Below are positions 45,091-54,553 of a DNA stretch of 64,000 nt, one piece after another. Position numbers and translations under genes: made by a program. Below the pieces are notes generated by a model that was not told the origin of the DNA, did no database searches, and saw only the letters and a list, made by a program, of their open reading frames with translations. The stretch lies in NCBI RefSeq assembly GCF_008244685.1, contig NZ_VTFT01000001.1, forward strand, positions 847,248 to 911,247. The letters run 5' to 3'. Numbering within the stretch: position 1 is the stretch's first letter; each line of letters begins with the position of its first letter. Source of the DNA: Luteimonas viscosa (GTDB taxonomy: Bacteria; Pseudomonadota; Gammaproteobacteria; Xanthomonadales; Xanthomonadaceae).

Positions 45091-45708
45091 TCAACCGCGA
45101 TCGAGCCACCCACGGGCAACCGCCGCATCCACATCGGCCTGGGTGTCGATGTCGCCTGCCAGTTCCACCGCGTCGAGGACGAACAGCGCTTCGGGATCGA
45201 TCGCGCGCAGGCGGGCGCCGAAGCCGTGGTCGGCCTGCGTGGACAGGTCCATGCGCGACAGGTCTTCGAACCATCCTGCCGGCACCACCGCGGGCACGCC
45301 GACGGCATCGTCCAGCTTCGTTGCCGCGCATCCGGATGCGGTCGCCGCCGCGCCGTCCACCAGCGCGTGCAGGTGCGAAGCCTCCAGACCGGGCAAGTCG
45401 CAAGGCAGAATGAGCACGCGACCGCCGGCGCCGGAACTCCGCGCCGCCGCGGCCTTCAGGCTGCCGGCCAGGCCGCGCTCCCACGCCGTGTTGAACACGA
45501 CTTCGCAAACAAGGTCCGCAACCGCGGCTTCCACCGCGGCGCGCCCTGCGCCCACCACCAGCAGCACGCGGCCAGCCCCGCTTTCCGTCGCCAGGCGCAC
45601 GGTCCGGTGCACCAGGGTTTCGCCATCGCGCGTGAGCAACTGCTTCGGCCGGCCCAGCCTGCGACTGCCGCCTGCCGCCAGCACCAGCGCGATGTGGCCG
45701 TCACTCAT
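45091..45708 (-). CDS. MobA-like nucleotidyltransferase (molybdenum cofactor cytidylyl/guanylyltransferase type)
   Basis: 205 residues from MSDGHIAL. The nucleotide-binding signature LVLAAGGSRRLGRPKQLL and the metal-binding VLILPCDLPGLEASHL are those of MobA/MocA. It attaches CMP or GMP to molybdopterin; with an XdhC-type chaperone and an oxidase of the xanthine dehydrogenase family next door, cytosine dinucleotide cofactor (MocA role) is the likely product. It overlaps the XdhC gene by 4 bp and ends the operon. Confidence 0.85.
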   Translation of the reverse strand: MSDGHIALVLAAGGSRRLGRPKQLLTRDGETLVHRTVRLATESGAGRVLLVVGAGRAAVEAAVADLVCEVVFNTAWERGLAGSLKAAAARSSGAGGRVLILPCDLPGLEASHLHALVDGAAATASGCAATKLDDAVGVPAVVPAGWFEDLSRMDLSTQADHGFGARLRAIDPEALFVLDAVELAGDIDTQADVDAAVARGWLDRG

Positions 45709-46697
45709 GCCGCGCCGGTCCTCGCACGCCACTGCTGCAACTGCGCGGCGATGCTGAGCGCGATCGCTTCCGGGCCCTGGCCGCCGAGGTCCAGGCCCAC
45801 CGGCGCATGCAGGCGGCCTGCCAGCGCCTCCCGCTGCGGCGGCGACAGCAGGCCCAGCAGGTCGTCGCGGCGCCGTGGCGGTCCGAGCAGGCCGACGAAC
45901 GGAACCGGCGTCGCGGACAGCCTGTCCAGGGCGTCGCGATCGCGTTCGAAACTGTGGTGCATCGCCAGCGCCGCGGCAAAGCAGCCAGGCTCGCGCAGAG
46001 CGGCGTCCATCGTTTCCCGATGCACATCGGCCAGCGTGCCGGCATCACGCCAGCGCTCGCGCGGTTCGACCAGCGTCGTGCGCCAGCCGAGTTCGCGCAG
46101 CAGGCGCAGCAGCGCGGGCGATTCCGGTCCCGCACCGAGCAGCAGGACTTCGGGCAATGGCGCCAGCGGCAGCGACCAGCGCGACACGTCGCCGGACCAC
46201 TCCAGCGGCGCTGCCGGGAGTTGCCACCGCGCGCTGCGTTCACCGGCGCGCAACGCCAGTTCGCCGGTGGCATCCAGCGCCCGCTCCAACACCACGCCAC
46301 CCTGCAGCCACGCCTGCAGCACCTCCGCCACCCCCGCCATCGCGGCCAGCGGCAGCAGCGCGATGCGCAACCTGCCGCGGCAGCCCACGGCGGAACCCGA
46401 GAACAGGTCCTCGTCGTCGCGGGTATCGATCTCGACCCAGTTCACGCACCGGTCGAGCGCCGCCTGCGCGGCGCGTCGCGCGAGCTCCGGCTCCAGGCAG
46501 CCGCCGCTGAGCCAGCCGGACTGCGCTTCGCCTGCGAACAGCGCCATCGCGCCTGCGTGCGAGTAGGTCGACCCTTCGGTGTCCAGCACCAGCGCCAGCG
46601 TCGCATCGACGCAACCTGAGGCCGCCAGCGCGGCTTCCAGCACCGGGCGCGGATTTCCTGCCGCGAGGAACCGGCAGCCACTGCCGGCTGGGGTCAT
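45705..46697 (-). CDS. XdhC/CoxI-family molybdenum cofactor chaperone (PaoD-like)
   Basis: 330 residues. The N-terminal XdhC/CoxI domain (LALVLDTEGSTYSHAGAMAL, GWLSGGCLEPELARRA) and the C-terminal Rossmann domain (PEVLLLGAGPESPALLRLL, VPFVGLLGPPRRRDDLL, GLDLGGQGPEAIALSIAAQ) are complete. Such proteins bind the sulphurated molybdenum cofactor and insert it into the oxidase. It overlaps the molybdenum subunit gene upstream by 4 bp, a position matching paoD in E. coli. Confidence 0.88.
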   Translation of the reverse strand: MTPAGSGCRFLAAGNPRPVLEAALAASGCVDATLALVLDTEGSTYSHAGAMALFAGEAQSGWLSGGCLEPELARRAAQAALDRCVNWVEIDTRDDEDLFSGSAVGCRGRLRIALLPLAAMAGVAEVLQAWLQGGVVLERALDATGELALRAGERSARWQLPAAPLEWSGDVSRWSLPLAPLPEVLLLGAGPESPALLRLLRELGWRTTLVEPRERWRDAGTLADVHRETMDAALREPGCFAAALAMHHSFERDRDALDRLSATPVPFVGLLGPPRRRDDLLGLLSPPQREALAGRLHAPVGLDLGGQGPEAIALSIAAQLQQWRARTGAA

Positions 46698-48889
46698 GCG
46701 GCGCCCGGCAGCTTCCCGATCAGCTTGTCGAGCGTGATCGGATACTCGCGCACGCGCACGCCGGTGGCGTTGTAGATCGCGTTCGCCACTGCGGCGCCGA
46801 CGCCGCAGATGCCGAGTTCGCCCACGCCCTTGGCCTTCATCGGCGAGGAGATCGGATCGGTCTCGTCGAGGAACACCACCTCCTGGTGCGGGATGTCGGC
46901 ATGCACCGGCACCTCGTAGCCGGCCAGGTCGTGGTTGACGAAGAAACCCAGCCGCTTGTCCACGGCCAGCTCCTCCATCAGCGCGGCGCCGGTGCCCATC
47001 ACCATCGCGCCGATCACCTGGCTGCGCGCGGACTTCGGGTTGAGGATGCGGCCGGCAGCGCACACCGCGAGCATGCGGCGCACGCGGATCTCGGCGGTAT
47101 GCGCGTCGACGCCGACCTCGACGAAGTGCGCGCCAAAGGTGGATTGCTGGAATTTCCTGTCCAGGTCGCCGAACTCGATCGCATCCTCGACCACCAGTTC
47201 GCCGTCCTTCGCGGCATCGGCCAGCGCGAAGCTGCGCCCGCCGGCACTCACCTCGCCGTCGCTGAATCCGGCCGCGGCGGGATCCAGCCCCAGCTTCGTC
47301 GCCACCGATTCGCGCAGCTTCATGCAGGCCGCGTAGACGCCAGCGGTGGAACTGTTCGCGCCCCACTGCCCGCCGGAACCGGCGGACGCAGGGAAGCTCG
47401 AATCGCCCAGGCGCACGTCCACCCGGTCCAGCGGCACGCCCATCATCTCCGCCGCGGTCTGGGCGATGATCGTGTAGCTGCCGGTGCCGATGTCGGTCAT
47501 GTCGGTCTCGACCACTACGCGACCGTCCGCGCCGAGGCGCACGCGCGCGGCGGACTTCATCACCAGGTTGTTGCGATAGGCCGCGGCCACGCCCATGCCG
47601 ACCAGCCAGCGGCCGTCGCGCACCTGCGCGGGCTTGGCGTTGCGCCGGGTCCAGCCGAACTGTCGCGCGCCGGTGCGCAGGCACTGCACCAGCTGGCGCT
47701 GCGAGAACGGCCGTTCGGGCTTTTCCGGATCCACCTGGGTGTCGTTGACGATCCGGAACTCGACCGGGTCCATCCCGAGTTTCTCGGCCATTTCGTCGAC
47801 CGCGGCTTCCAGCGCCATCATCCCCGGCGCCTCGCCGGGCGCACGCATGGCGTTGCCTTCGGGCAGGTCGAGCTCGGCCAGGCGCAGCGCGCAGCGGCGG
47901 TTGGCGCCCGCGTACAGCCAGCGCGTCTGCTGGGTGGCGACTTCCGGGCCACCGCCAGGGAGGTCACCGGACCAGCTTTCGTGCGCGATCGCACTGATCT
48001 TTCCGTCCTCGCCGCAGCCGATGCGGATGCGCTGGATGGTGGCGGGGCGATGGGTGGTGTTGTTGAAGATCTGCGGACGCGACAGCGCCACCTTGACCGG
48101 GCGCCCGGCCGCCTTCGCCCCCAGCGCAGCCAGCACCACGTCGGCGCGCAGGAACAGTTTCGCACCGAAGCCGCCGCCGATGTAGGGCGAATCCAGCCGC
48201 ACCTGCTCGGGCGGGATGCCGAGCGTGCGCGCCAGGTCCTTGCGGCCCCAGTCGATCATCTGGTTGGACGTCCACACCGTCAGCGCATCGCCGTCCCAGG
48301 CGGCGATGCTGGCGTGCGGCTCCATCATCGCGTGCGACTGGTCGGGCGTGGTGTAGGTGACGTCGAGCCGCACCGGCGCCTCCGGGAAGGCGGCATCGAA
48401 GTCGCCGGCACCGGTGTCCGGCTCGCTCTTCGGCGTCGTCGCCGAATCGCGCCGGGCCGCGAGGTCGAAGCGCCCCGGCTCGCGTGCGTAGTCCACGCGC
48501 AGCAGCTGCGCCGCGGCGCGCGCCTGTTCGAAAGTCTCCGCGACCACCAGCGCGATCGCCTGGTGGTAGTGCTGCACCTGCGGCCCGCCCAGCAGGTGCG
48601 CGGTGTTGAACCGGCCCTTCACCAGCTTGCCGGCATTGCCCGCGGTGACCACCGCAAGCACGCCGGGCGCCGCTTCCGCGGCGCTGGTGTCGATCGAACG
48701 GATGCGTCCCTTGGCGATGGTGGCGCCGACCACGTGGCCGTAGGCCTGGTCGGCCACGACATCGTGGCGCTCATACGCATACGGCGCCGCGCCTGAGACC
48801 TTCAGCGGCCCATCGATGCGGTCGACCGGCTTGCCGACGACCTTGAGCTGGTCGATGGGGTTGGTGGTGGCGGGCGTGTCGAATTTCAT
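46694..48889 (-). CDS. Molybdopterin-binding subunit of a xanthine-dehydrogenase-family aldehyde oxidase (PaoC-like)
   Basis: 731 residues. The subunit opens with [20 protein letters not shown]. It has the cofactor-binding stretches [20 protein letters not shown] and [38 protein letters not shown], and the catalytic Glu near [20 protein letters not shown]. The size and the lack of a separate N-terminal domain fit PaoC/YagR, which oxidises aromatic aldehydes in the periplasm. It overlaps both neighbours by 4 bp. Confidence 0.9.
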   Translation of the reverse strand: MKFDTPATTNPIDQLKVVGKPVDRIDGPLKVSGAAPYAYERHDVVADQAYGHVVGATIAKGRIRSIDTSAAEAAPGVLAVVTAGNAGKLVKGRFNTAHLLGGPQVQHYHQAIALVVAETFEQARAAAQLLRVDYAREPGRFDLAARRDSATTPKSEPDTGAGDFDAAFPEAPVRLDVTYTTPDQSHAMMEPHASIAAWDGDALTVWTSNQMIDWGRKDLARTLGIPPEQVRLDSPYIGGGFGAKLFLRADVVLAALGAKAAGRPVKVALSRPQIFNNTTHRPATIQRIRIGCGEDGKISAIAHESWSGDLPGGGPEVATQQTRWLYAGANRRCALRLAELDLPEGNAMRAPGEAPGMMALEAAVDEMAEKLGMDPVEFRIVNDTQVDPEKPERPFSQRQLVQCLRTGARQFGWTRRNAKPAQVRDGRWLVGMGVAAAYRNNLVMKSAARVRLGADGRVVVETDMTDIGTGSYTIIAQTAAEMMGVPLDRVDVRLGDSSFPASAGSGGQWGANSSTAGVYAACMKLRESVATKLGLDPAAAGFSDGEVSAGGRSFALADAAKDGELVVEDAIEFGDLDRKFQQSTFGAHFVEVGVDAHTAEIRVRRMLAVCAAGRILNPKSARSQVIGAMVMGTGAALMEELAVDKRLGFFVNHDLAGYEVPVHADIPHQEVVFLDETDPISSPMKAKGVGELGICGVGAAVANAIYNATGVRVREYPITLDKLIGKLPGAA

Positions 48890-49842
48890 GCCTGCACCCC
48901 CGCATCCACCAGCACCGCGGCGATGGTGCGCTCGGCCAGCGGCAGCTTGAAGGCGTTGTGCTCCGTGGGCCGCGCTCCGTCCAGCAGCCGGGTTGCCACC
49001 GCAGCGGCGCCCCGTGGCAACTCGGCATCGGCTGCGGCGTCGCGCCACGGCTTCGGCGCCACGCCGCCCAGCGCCACCCGACCGCTGCCGTCGCGCTGCA
49101 CGATGGCCGCGACCGACACCAGCGCGAATGCATACGACGCGCGGTCGCGCACCTTGCGGTAGACGTGCCGGCCGCCCGCGGGTTCGGGCAGCGTGACCGC
49201 GGTGATCAGCTCGCCCTTCTCCAGCACGGTCTCGAGGTGCGGCGTGGTGCCCGGCGCCCGGTAGAAGTCGGCCAGCGCGATCGCACGCGTGCCGCCATCG
49301 GGCTTCACCGTTTCCACCGTGGCATCCAGCACGCGCATCGCCACGGCCATGTCGCTGGGATGGGTGGAAATGCAGGCTTCGCTCGTGCCGACCACCGCGT
49401 GCTGGCGGCTGTAGCCCTCCAGCGCGGCACAGCCGCTGCCGGGCAGGCGCTTGTTGCAGGGCTGCGCGGTGTCGTAGAAATACGGGCAGCGCGAACGCTG
49501 CAACAGGTTGCCGGCGGTGGTCGCCTTGTTGCGCAACTGCCCCGAGGCGCCGGCGAGCAGTGCGCGCGACAGGACGGCGTAGTCGCGGCGCACGCGCTTG
49601 TCGGCGGCCAGGTCGGTGTTGCGGACGAGGGCGCCGATGCGTAGTCCGCCATCGCCGGTCCGTTCGATGCGGTCGAGCTGCAGGCCGTTGACATCCACCA
49701 GGTGGGCGGGCGTCTCGATCTCCAGCTTCATCAGGTCGAGCAGGTTGGTACCACCGGCGACGAAGCGCGCGTCCGGCGTGCGCGCGACCGCAGCCGCGGC
49801 TTCGGCCGGCGAGCGGGCGCGTTCGTACGAGAACGCCTTCAT
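48886..49842 (-). CDS. FAD-binding subunit of the aldehyde oxidase (PaoB-like)
   Basis: 318 residues. The FAD-binding motif [19 protein letters not shown] and the second contact [20 protein letters not shown] are clear. It also carries the Cys-rich insert [20 protein letters not shown], followed by CAALEG, which in E. coli PaoB holds an extra [4Fe-4S] cluster. This supports the PaoABC assignment over ordinary xanthine dehydrogenase. It overlaps the genes on both sides by 4 bp. Confidence 0.9.
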   Translation of the reverse strand: MKAFSYERARSPAEAAAAVARTPDARFVAGGTNLLDLMKLEIETPAHLVDVNGLQLDRIERTGDGGLRIGALVRNTDLAADKRVRRDYAVLSRALLAGASGQLRNKATTAGNLLQRSRCPYFYDTAQPCNKRLPGSGCAALEGYSRQHAVVGTSEACISTHPSDMAVAMRVLDATVETVKPDGGTRAIALADFYRAPGTTPHLETVLEKGELITAVTLPEPAGGRHVYRKVRDRASYAFALVSVAAIVQRDGSGRVALGGVAPKPWRDAAADAELPRGAAAVATRLLDGARPTEHNAFKLPLAERTIAAVLVDAGVQA

Positions 49843-50489
49843 GCGCGCCTCCCCGCCACCTCGGTGATCGCATCGACGATGTTGGAGTACGCGCCGCAGC
49901 GACACAGGTTGCCGCTCATGCGCTCGCGGATCTCATCCGCGGTGACGCGCGGCCGAGCGTCGAGGTCGTCGCTCACGTGACTGGGGATCCCGGCTTCGAT
50001 CTCCTCCAGCACTGCGACCGCCGAGCACACCTGGCCCGGCGTGCAGTAGCCGCACTGGTAGCCGTCGTGCCTGACGAAGGCGCGTTGCATCGGGTGCAGG
50101 TCCTGCGGCGTGCCGAGGCCTTCGATGGTGGTGATCTCGTCGCCCGCATGCATCACCGCCAAGCTCAGGCAGGCGTTGATCCGCCGCCCGCCGGCGATCA
50201 CCGTGCAGGCGCCGCACTGGCCGTGGTCGCAGCCCTTCTTGCTGCCGGTGAGCTTGAGGTGCTCGCGCAACGCGTCGAGCAGGGTGGTGCGGGTGTCGAG
50301 CCTGAGCGTATGCGCGGTACCGTTGACGGTGAGCGCAACCTCGGCCAGCACCGGCGCCCTGCCCGGTTCCGGCGCCGCGGCCTGTGCGAGTGCGGCGGAG
50401 GCCGGCATCGCACCGGCGACCACGGTGGCGCCGCCGCTGAGCAACACTTCGCGCCGGGACATGGTGAAACCGTCTTCCGGGAGGGGCAT
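49839..50489 (-). CDS. [2Fe-2S] subunit of the aldehyde oxidase with Tat signal (PaoA-like)
   Basis: 216 residues from MPLPEDGF, with AAGGGAAA upstream; a frame extension to 50606 adds an implausible leader. A twin-arginine signal ([20 protein letters not shown]) directs the folded complex to the periplasm. Both iron-sulphur sites are complete: [20 protein letters not shown] with a distal Cys in NACLSL, and GYCTPGQ with NLCRCGAY. As in E. coli, only this subunit has an export signal, so the others would travel with it. First gene of a five-gene operon. Confidence 0.92.
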   Translation of the reverse strand: MPLPEDGFTMSRREVLLSGGATVVAGAMPASAALAQAAAPEPGRAPVLAEVALTVNGTAHTLRLDTRTTLLDALREHLKLTGSKKGCDHGQCGACTVIAGGRRINACLSLAVMHAGDEITTIEGLGTPQDLHPMQRAFVRHDGYQCGYCTPGQVCSAVAVLEEIEAGIPSHVSDDLDARPRVTADEIRERMSGNLCRCGAYSNIVDAITEVAGRRA

Positions 50490-50546
50490 GCAGGATTTCC
50501 CTTGGCTGGTCGCGGGCGGCGTCGGCACGCCGCGGGACGATGGCTG

Positions 50547-50562
50547 GGTGTGAGTTAACACC
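50547..50562. promoter_or_regulatory. Short inverted repeat upstream of the aldehyde oxidase operon
   Basis: GGTGT-GAGTTA-ACACC lies about 58 bp before the first start of the operon, in the shared gap with the upstream DUF4199 gene's 3' end. It could be an operator; support is only positional. Confidence 0.3.
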
Positions 50563-50685
50563 GTCCTTCGTAGCCCTGCGTGAAAAACCACCGGGGTATC
50601 GACCAAAGAACAATCGCCCGCGTTCGGAGGGAGCCCGCTGCGGGCGCGGCTGGCCCTATACCCGTGCCAGCCGCGCCTGCCCCGC

Positions 50686-51219
50686 TCAGGCCCGTGCCGG
50701 CAACACCCGCGGATTGCGCAGCACCAGCGCCGACACCAGCGACACCAGCATCCCGACCGGGAAGATCTCCACGAACGTCATCGGCATGCGCAGCAGCGGA
50801 TTGCGGTACATCGCCTCGAATTCGCGCGCCTGCTGCACAGCAGCCGCCAGCGCCTCGCCGCTCAGGCCCTTCTCCTTCGCGCGCTCGACCATCTGCCCGG
50901 CGAACATCGCCGCGAAATCGTTGTCGATCAGGACCAGCGACAGCTCCCACGCCGCCACGTAGATCAGGCTCGCGACCAGGCTGATCGCCAGGCCCAGCCC
51001 GAACGCCGGCCAGAACCGGATCACACCGCCCCCGGCGGTATCGCGCTGGTGCTTGATGCCGACGAACACCGCCGACAGCGCGACCAGCATCGAGGCGAAC
51101 CCCGCCGCCATGCCCCAGTCGGGCGGCGGCTGCCCGCCGTAGGCCATGCTGACGCCGAGCAGCGCCGCGCCGACCACCAGACCTGCGATGACGCCGTACT
51201 TCAACACGATGCGGAACAT
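50686..51219 (-). CDS. DUF4199-type membrane protein
   Basis: 177 residues with four membrane segments (MFRIVLKYGVIAGLVVGAAL, AAGFASMLVALSAVFVGI, WPAFGLGLAISLVASLIYVA and PVGMLVSLVSALVL). The order, with a soluble loop LIDNDFAAMFAGQMVERAKE before the last segment, matches the DUF4199 family, whose function is unknown. GGAGG lies 5 bp before the start. The REP array begins about 150 bp upstream of the start. Confidence 0.8.
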   Translation of the reverse strand: MFRIVLKYGVIAGLVVGAALLGVSMAYGGQPPPDWGMAAGFASMLVALSAVFVGIKHQRDTAGGGVIRFWPAFGLGLAISLVASLIYVAAWELSLVLIDNDFAAMFAGQMVERAKEKGLSGEALAAAVQQAREFEAMYRNPLLRMPMTFVEIFPVGMLVSLVSALVLRNPRVLPARA

Positions 51220-51372
51220 GTGGACCTCCGGTTTCGACCCTGGGGACGCCATTCCAGGGCCGCGATGCCGCCGCGGCAATCGCCCGGAAGGGTGATTCTG
51301 CGCCGGTCACCCCTGCGTACGGCCGTTCGAGCGGGGTCAGCCTGCGGTCCTCGCGCCCCAGGCCCCGACCGT

Positions 51373-52113
51373 AGCCCGGATAAGGCCGAAGGCCGCATCC
51401 GGGGACCGATTGTCGCGCCAGGCGGCCGTCCCCGGGTGCGCTTCGCTTACCCGGGCTACGACCACACGCCCCTTCGTGGCCCGGATAAGGCCGAAGGCCG
51501 CATCCGGGGAGGATCGATTGCCACGCCAAGCGGCCGTCCCCGGGTGCGCTTCGCTTACCCGGGCTACGCGACCACACGCCCCTTCGTAGCCCGGATAAGG
51601 CCGAAGGCCGCATCCGGGGACCGATTGTCGCGCCAGGCGACCGTCCCGGGTGCGCTTCGCTTACCCGGGCTACGCGACCACCACGCCCCTTCGTAGCCCG
51701 GATAAGGCCGAAGGCCGCATCCGGGGAGGATCGGTTGCCACGCCAAGCGGCCGTCCCCGGGTGCGCTCCGCTTACCCGGGCTACGTGACCACACGCCCCT
51801 TCGTAGCCCGGATAAGGCCGAAGGCCGCATCCGGGGAGGATCGATTGCCACGCCGCGCGACCGTCCCGGGTGCGCTTCGCTTGCCCGGGCTACGCGACCA
51901 CCACGCCCCTTCGTAGCCCGGATAAGGCCGAAGGCCGCATCCGGGGAGGATCGGTTGCCACGCCGCGCGACCGTCCCGGGTGCGCTTCGCTTACCCGGGC
52001 TACGCGACCACCTCGCCCCTTCGTAGCCCGGATAAGGCCGAAGGCCGCATCCGGGGAGGATCGATTGCCACGCCGCGCGACGGTCCCGGGTGCGCTTCGC
52101 TTACCCGGGCTAC
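51373..52113. repeat. Seven-unit array of paired GTAG-type REP elements
   Basis: Seven head-to-tail units start at 51373, 51476, 51586, 51693, 51803, 51913 and 52023 (spacing 103-110 bp). Each has one REP reading GTAGCCCGGATAAGGCCGAA and ending CATCCGGGGA. An AT-poor spacer (GGATCGATTGCCACGCC) follows, then a second inverted REP, whose complement reads GTAGCCCGGGTAAGCGAAGC. The GTAG head and imperfect palindrome are typical of REPs in Xanthomonas, Stenotrophomonas and Pseudomonas. The array separates the DUF4199 and LysR genes. No RAYT transposase gene is in the window. Confidence 0.9.
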
Positions 52114-52138
52114 GCGATCGGGGCGCCATGCGCCGAGG

Positions 52139-53056
52139 TCAGGCATCCAGCCGCTGCGTCGCCACCACGTCCAGCAGCCAGTCGATGAACACCCGCAGCC
52201 GTGCACTGACGTGGCGATTGGGCCGATACGCGACGGACAGCGGCAGCGCATCCATCCGCCAGTCCGCCAGCACCTCCACCAGTTCCCCGGCCTCGAGGTG
52301 CCCGCGCGCGAGGTAGGCCGGCATGCACAACACCCCGAGCCCCGCGACACCGGCAGCGACGTAGGCATTGCCGTCGTCCACCGCCAGCAGGTGGTGCCCG
52401 CGCACCTGCACGCGCTCCCCGCCCCGCTGCATGTCCAGCGGCAGCACCTGGCTTCCGCTGCGCATCGACTGGAACGCGACCAGGCGATGGGCGCCGTCTT
52501 CGGACAGCTCGCGCGGATGCACGGGCATGCCCGCGCGGGCCAGGTACGCCGGTGCTGCATAGCTGGCCATCCGCAGGTCCACCAGCTTGCGCGCCACCAG
52601 CGACTGGTCGACCAGCACGCCACCGCGGACCACGCAGTCCACGTTGTCGTCGACCAGGTCGACCACGCGGTCGCTCACGCCCAGTTCCAGGCGCAGGTCC
52701 GGGTAGCGGGCGTGGAAGTCCGGCAGTGCCGGGACCAGCACCAGACGCGCGAACGGGCTGGGCACGTCCACCCGCAGCCGCCCGCCTGGCGCGGCCGCGA
52801 CACCGGCCACGCTGGCTTCGGCCTCGGCCATGTCCGCCAGCAGACGCAGCGCGCGCTCGTAGAACAACGCGCCCTCGGAGGTCAGCGCCACCCGCCGCGT
52901 GGTGCGGTTGAGCAGGCGCACCCGCAGCCGCTGCTCCAGCCGCTGCACCAGCTGGGTCGCCGAGGTCCGGCTGATACGCAGCGATTCGGCGGCGCGGGTG
53001 AAGCTGCCGGTCTCGACCACGCGGACGAAGGCCTGCATCGCGTCGAAACGGTCCAC
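52139..53056 (-). CDS. LysR-family transcriptional regulator
   Basis: 305 residues. The N-terminal winged helix is FVRVVETGSFTRAAESLRIS followed by TSATQLVQRLEQRLRVRLLN. The C-terminal effector-binding domain is complete (GRLRVDVPSPFARLVLVPAL, ELGVSDRVVDLVDDNVDCVV). It belongs to the CrgA/AaeR-like branch by its MDRFDAMQAFVRVVE opening. It is divergent from the RidA-family gene, the usual arrangement for a LysR regulator and its target. Confidence 0.9.
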   Translation of the reverse strand: MDRFDAMQAFVRVVETGSFTRAAESLRISRTSATQLVQRLEQRLRVRLLNRTTRRVALTSEGALFYERALRLLADMAEAEASVAGVAAAPGGRLRVDVPSPFARLVLVPALPDFHARYPDLRLELGVSDRVVDLVDDNVDCVVRGGVLVDQSLVARKLVDLRMASYAAPAYLARAGMPVHPRELSEDGAHRLVAFQSMRSGSQVLPLDMQRGGERVQVRGHHLLAVDDGNAYVAAGVAGLGVLCMPAYLARGHLEAGELVEVLADWRMDALPLSVAYRPNRHVSARLRVFIDWLLDVVATQRLDA

Positions 53057-53079
53057 GAAGGAATCTCCGGGCTCGGGCA

Positions 53080-53092
53080 GATTGTTTCAATC
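53080..53092. promoter_or_regulatory. Candidate LysR binding site between lysR and ridA-like genes
   Basis: GATTG-TTT-CAATC is a 5-bp inverted repeat with a T-containing centre in an AT-rich island of the 139-bp divergent gap. This fits the T-N11-A style of LysR boxes. No experimental support. Confidence 0.4.
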
Positions 53093-53195
53093 TTACGAAT
53101 ATTCCTGTCGCGATACCGCGATTTATCAGCGAAGACCAAACCATCACCTTTGCGACAGGGCCACCCGCCCCCCGTCAAGATTTCGGAGATTCCCC

Positions 53196-53600
53196 ATGAA
53201 CACGCGCGACATCGTCTTCCCCCCCAAGCCCCACGCCCTCTACCAGCGCCACGCCTACTCGCCCGCGGTCCGCGCCAACGGCTTCCTGTTCGTCTCCGGC
53301 CAGGTCGGCGCGCGCGAGGACGGCAGCCCCGAACCGGACCTGGTGGCGCAGGTGCGGCTGGCCTTCGCCAACCTCGATGCGATCCTGGCGGCTGCCGGCT
53401 GCACGTTCGACGACGTGGTCGACACCACCTACTTCATGGTCGACCCGGAGCAGACCATGGACACGATCTGGCCGGTGGTGCAGGAGTACCTGGGCAAGGG
53501 GCCCCATCCGGCGCTGACCGCGACCGGCGTGACCTGGCTGTCCGGCTTCCGCTTCGAGATCAAGGTGGTGGCGAAGCTGCCCGGGAGCGCGACCGCCTAG
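53196..53600 (+). CDS. RidA (YjgF/YER057c/UK114) family protein
   Basis: 134 residues. Family signature: ANGFLFVSGQVGAREDGSPE, FANLDAILAAAGCTFDDVVD, and the C-terminal PALTATGVTWL. Canonical RidA deaminates reactive enamine/imine intermediates using a conserved Arg near the C-terminus. Here that region reads PALTATGVTWLSGFRFEIKV and the catalytic Arg is not in its usual place, so this may be a family member with another activity. Divergent from a LysR gene. Confidence 0.85.
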   Translation: MNTRDIVFPPKPHALYQRHAYSPAVRANGFLFVSGQVGAREDGSPEPDLVAQVRLAFANLDAILAAAGCTFDDVVDTTYFMVDPEQTMDTIWPVVQEYLGKGPHPALTATGVTWLSGFRFEIKVVAKLPGSATA

Positions 53601-53642
53601 CGGTTCGCATGGCGATTGCACGGGTGTGCGATCGCCGAGGCC

Positions 53643-54086
53643 TCAGGGCACCAGCCCGAGCTCGCGCGCGCGGCGCAGCGCATCGGTGCGCCGCCGTGCG
53701 CCGAGCTTCTCCAGCAGTCGGGCGACGTGGGTCTTCACCGTGTTCGGCGAGACATGCAGCCGCGCGGCGATCTCCTTGTTGGAGTGACCGGCGGCGATCT
53801 CGGCCAGCACTTCCATCTCGCGGTCGCTGATCCCCAGTGCAGCCTGGGCCGGCCGGTTGCCCTCGAACACCGCCGGCGGCGCGCGCCTGGCCAGCAGGCG
53901 CACGCCCAGCCACGCGCCGAGGGCAAGGAAGCCCGCCGCCAGCAGCCCCTCGTACACCAGCGAGGCATGGCTGCGCACGAGCCGCTGGTAGTCGAGCCAT
54001 TGCAGCAACAGCGTGCCCAGCGCCAGCAGGCCGCCGTAGAGCAGCACGGTTCTCCAGGGAATGCGCATGGTGGCCGGTGCGGACAT
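53643..54086 (-). CDS. LuxR-type helix-turn-helix protein with two N-terminal membrane segments
   Basis: 147 residues. Two hydrophobic segments (TVLLYGGLLALGTLLLQWL and LVYEGLLAAGFLALGAWLGV) precede a short linker and a complete LuxR/NarL DNA-binding domain (ISDREMEVLAEIAAGHSNKE, IAARLHVSPNTVKTHVARLL). There is no receiver domain. It is therefore a membrane-bound one-component regulator; signal and targets are unknown. The neighbours on both sides read on the other strand. Confidence 0.85.
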   Translation of the reverse strand: MSAPATMRIPWRTVLLYGGLLALGTLLLQWLDYQRLVRSHASLVYEGLLAAGFLALGAWLGVRLLARRAPPAVFEGNRPAQAALGISDREMEVLAEIAAGHSNKEIAARLHVSPNTVKTHVARLLEKLGARRRTDALRRARELGLVP

Positions 54087-54178
54087 GCGCCAATGCTACC
54101 GTCGGCGACGCCGCCGCGGTTGCCGTGCCATCGCGCACGGCGCTATACAGGCCGGCACGTCCCCGATGGAAGACCACG

Positions 54179-54538
54179 ATGCCGGCTCACGAGCAGATCA
54201 ACTACGTCGAATTCCCTGCGCGCGACCCCGATGCCACGCGCCGCTTCTTCGAGCGCGCCTTCGGCTGGACCTTCGAGGACTACGGCCCCGACTACATCGC
54301 CTTTTCCGGCGCCGGCCTGGACGGTGGCTTCTTCCGCGCCGACCTCGCGGCGCGTACCGACCGCGGCAGCGCCCTGGTGGTGCTCTACAGCGCACGCCTG
54401 GAGGAGACGCTGGCCAAGGTGGTCGCGGCTGGCGGCGAGGTGGTCAAGCCGATCTTCGCGTTTCCCGGCGGACGCCGGTTCCACTTCACCGAACCCGGCG
54501 GCAACGAGCTCGCCGTCTGGTCCGAACCCGACGCCTGA
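54179..54538 (+). CDS. VOC (glyoxalase/bleomycin-resistance) superfamily protein
   Basis: 119 residues, one VOC unit of two beta-alpha-beta-beta-beta modules: INYVEFPARDPDATRRFFER, AFGWTFEDYG, and the second half with PIFAFPGGRRFHFTEPGGNE ending LAVWSEPDA. It dimerises in related proteins to make a metal site. The substrate is unknown. It starts a plus-strand run of small metabolic genes. Confidence 0.85.
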   Translation: MPAHEQINYVEFPARDPDATRRFFERAFGWTFEDYGPDYIAFSGAGLDGGFFRADLAARTDRGSALVVLYSARLEETLAKVVAAGGEVVKPIFAFPGGRRFHFTEPGGNELAVWSEPDA

Positions 54539-54553
54539 AGGAGCATCGCCCGC

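Noticed and set aside
51373..52113. CRISPR array
   Set aside because: Period and repeat number might suggest it, but the intervals between repeats are themselves near-identical and each unit is an inverted REP pair. There are no unique spacers and no cas genes.
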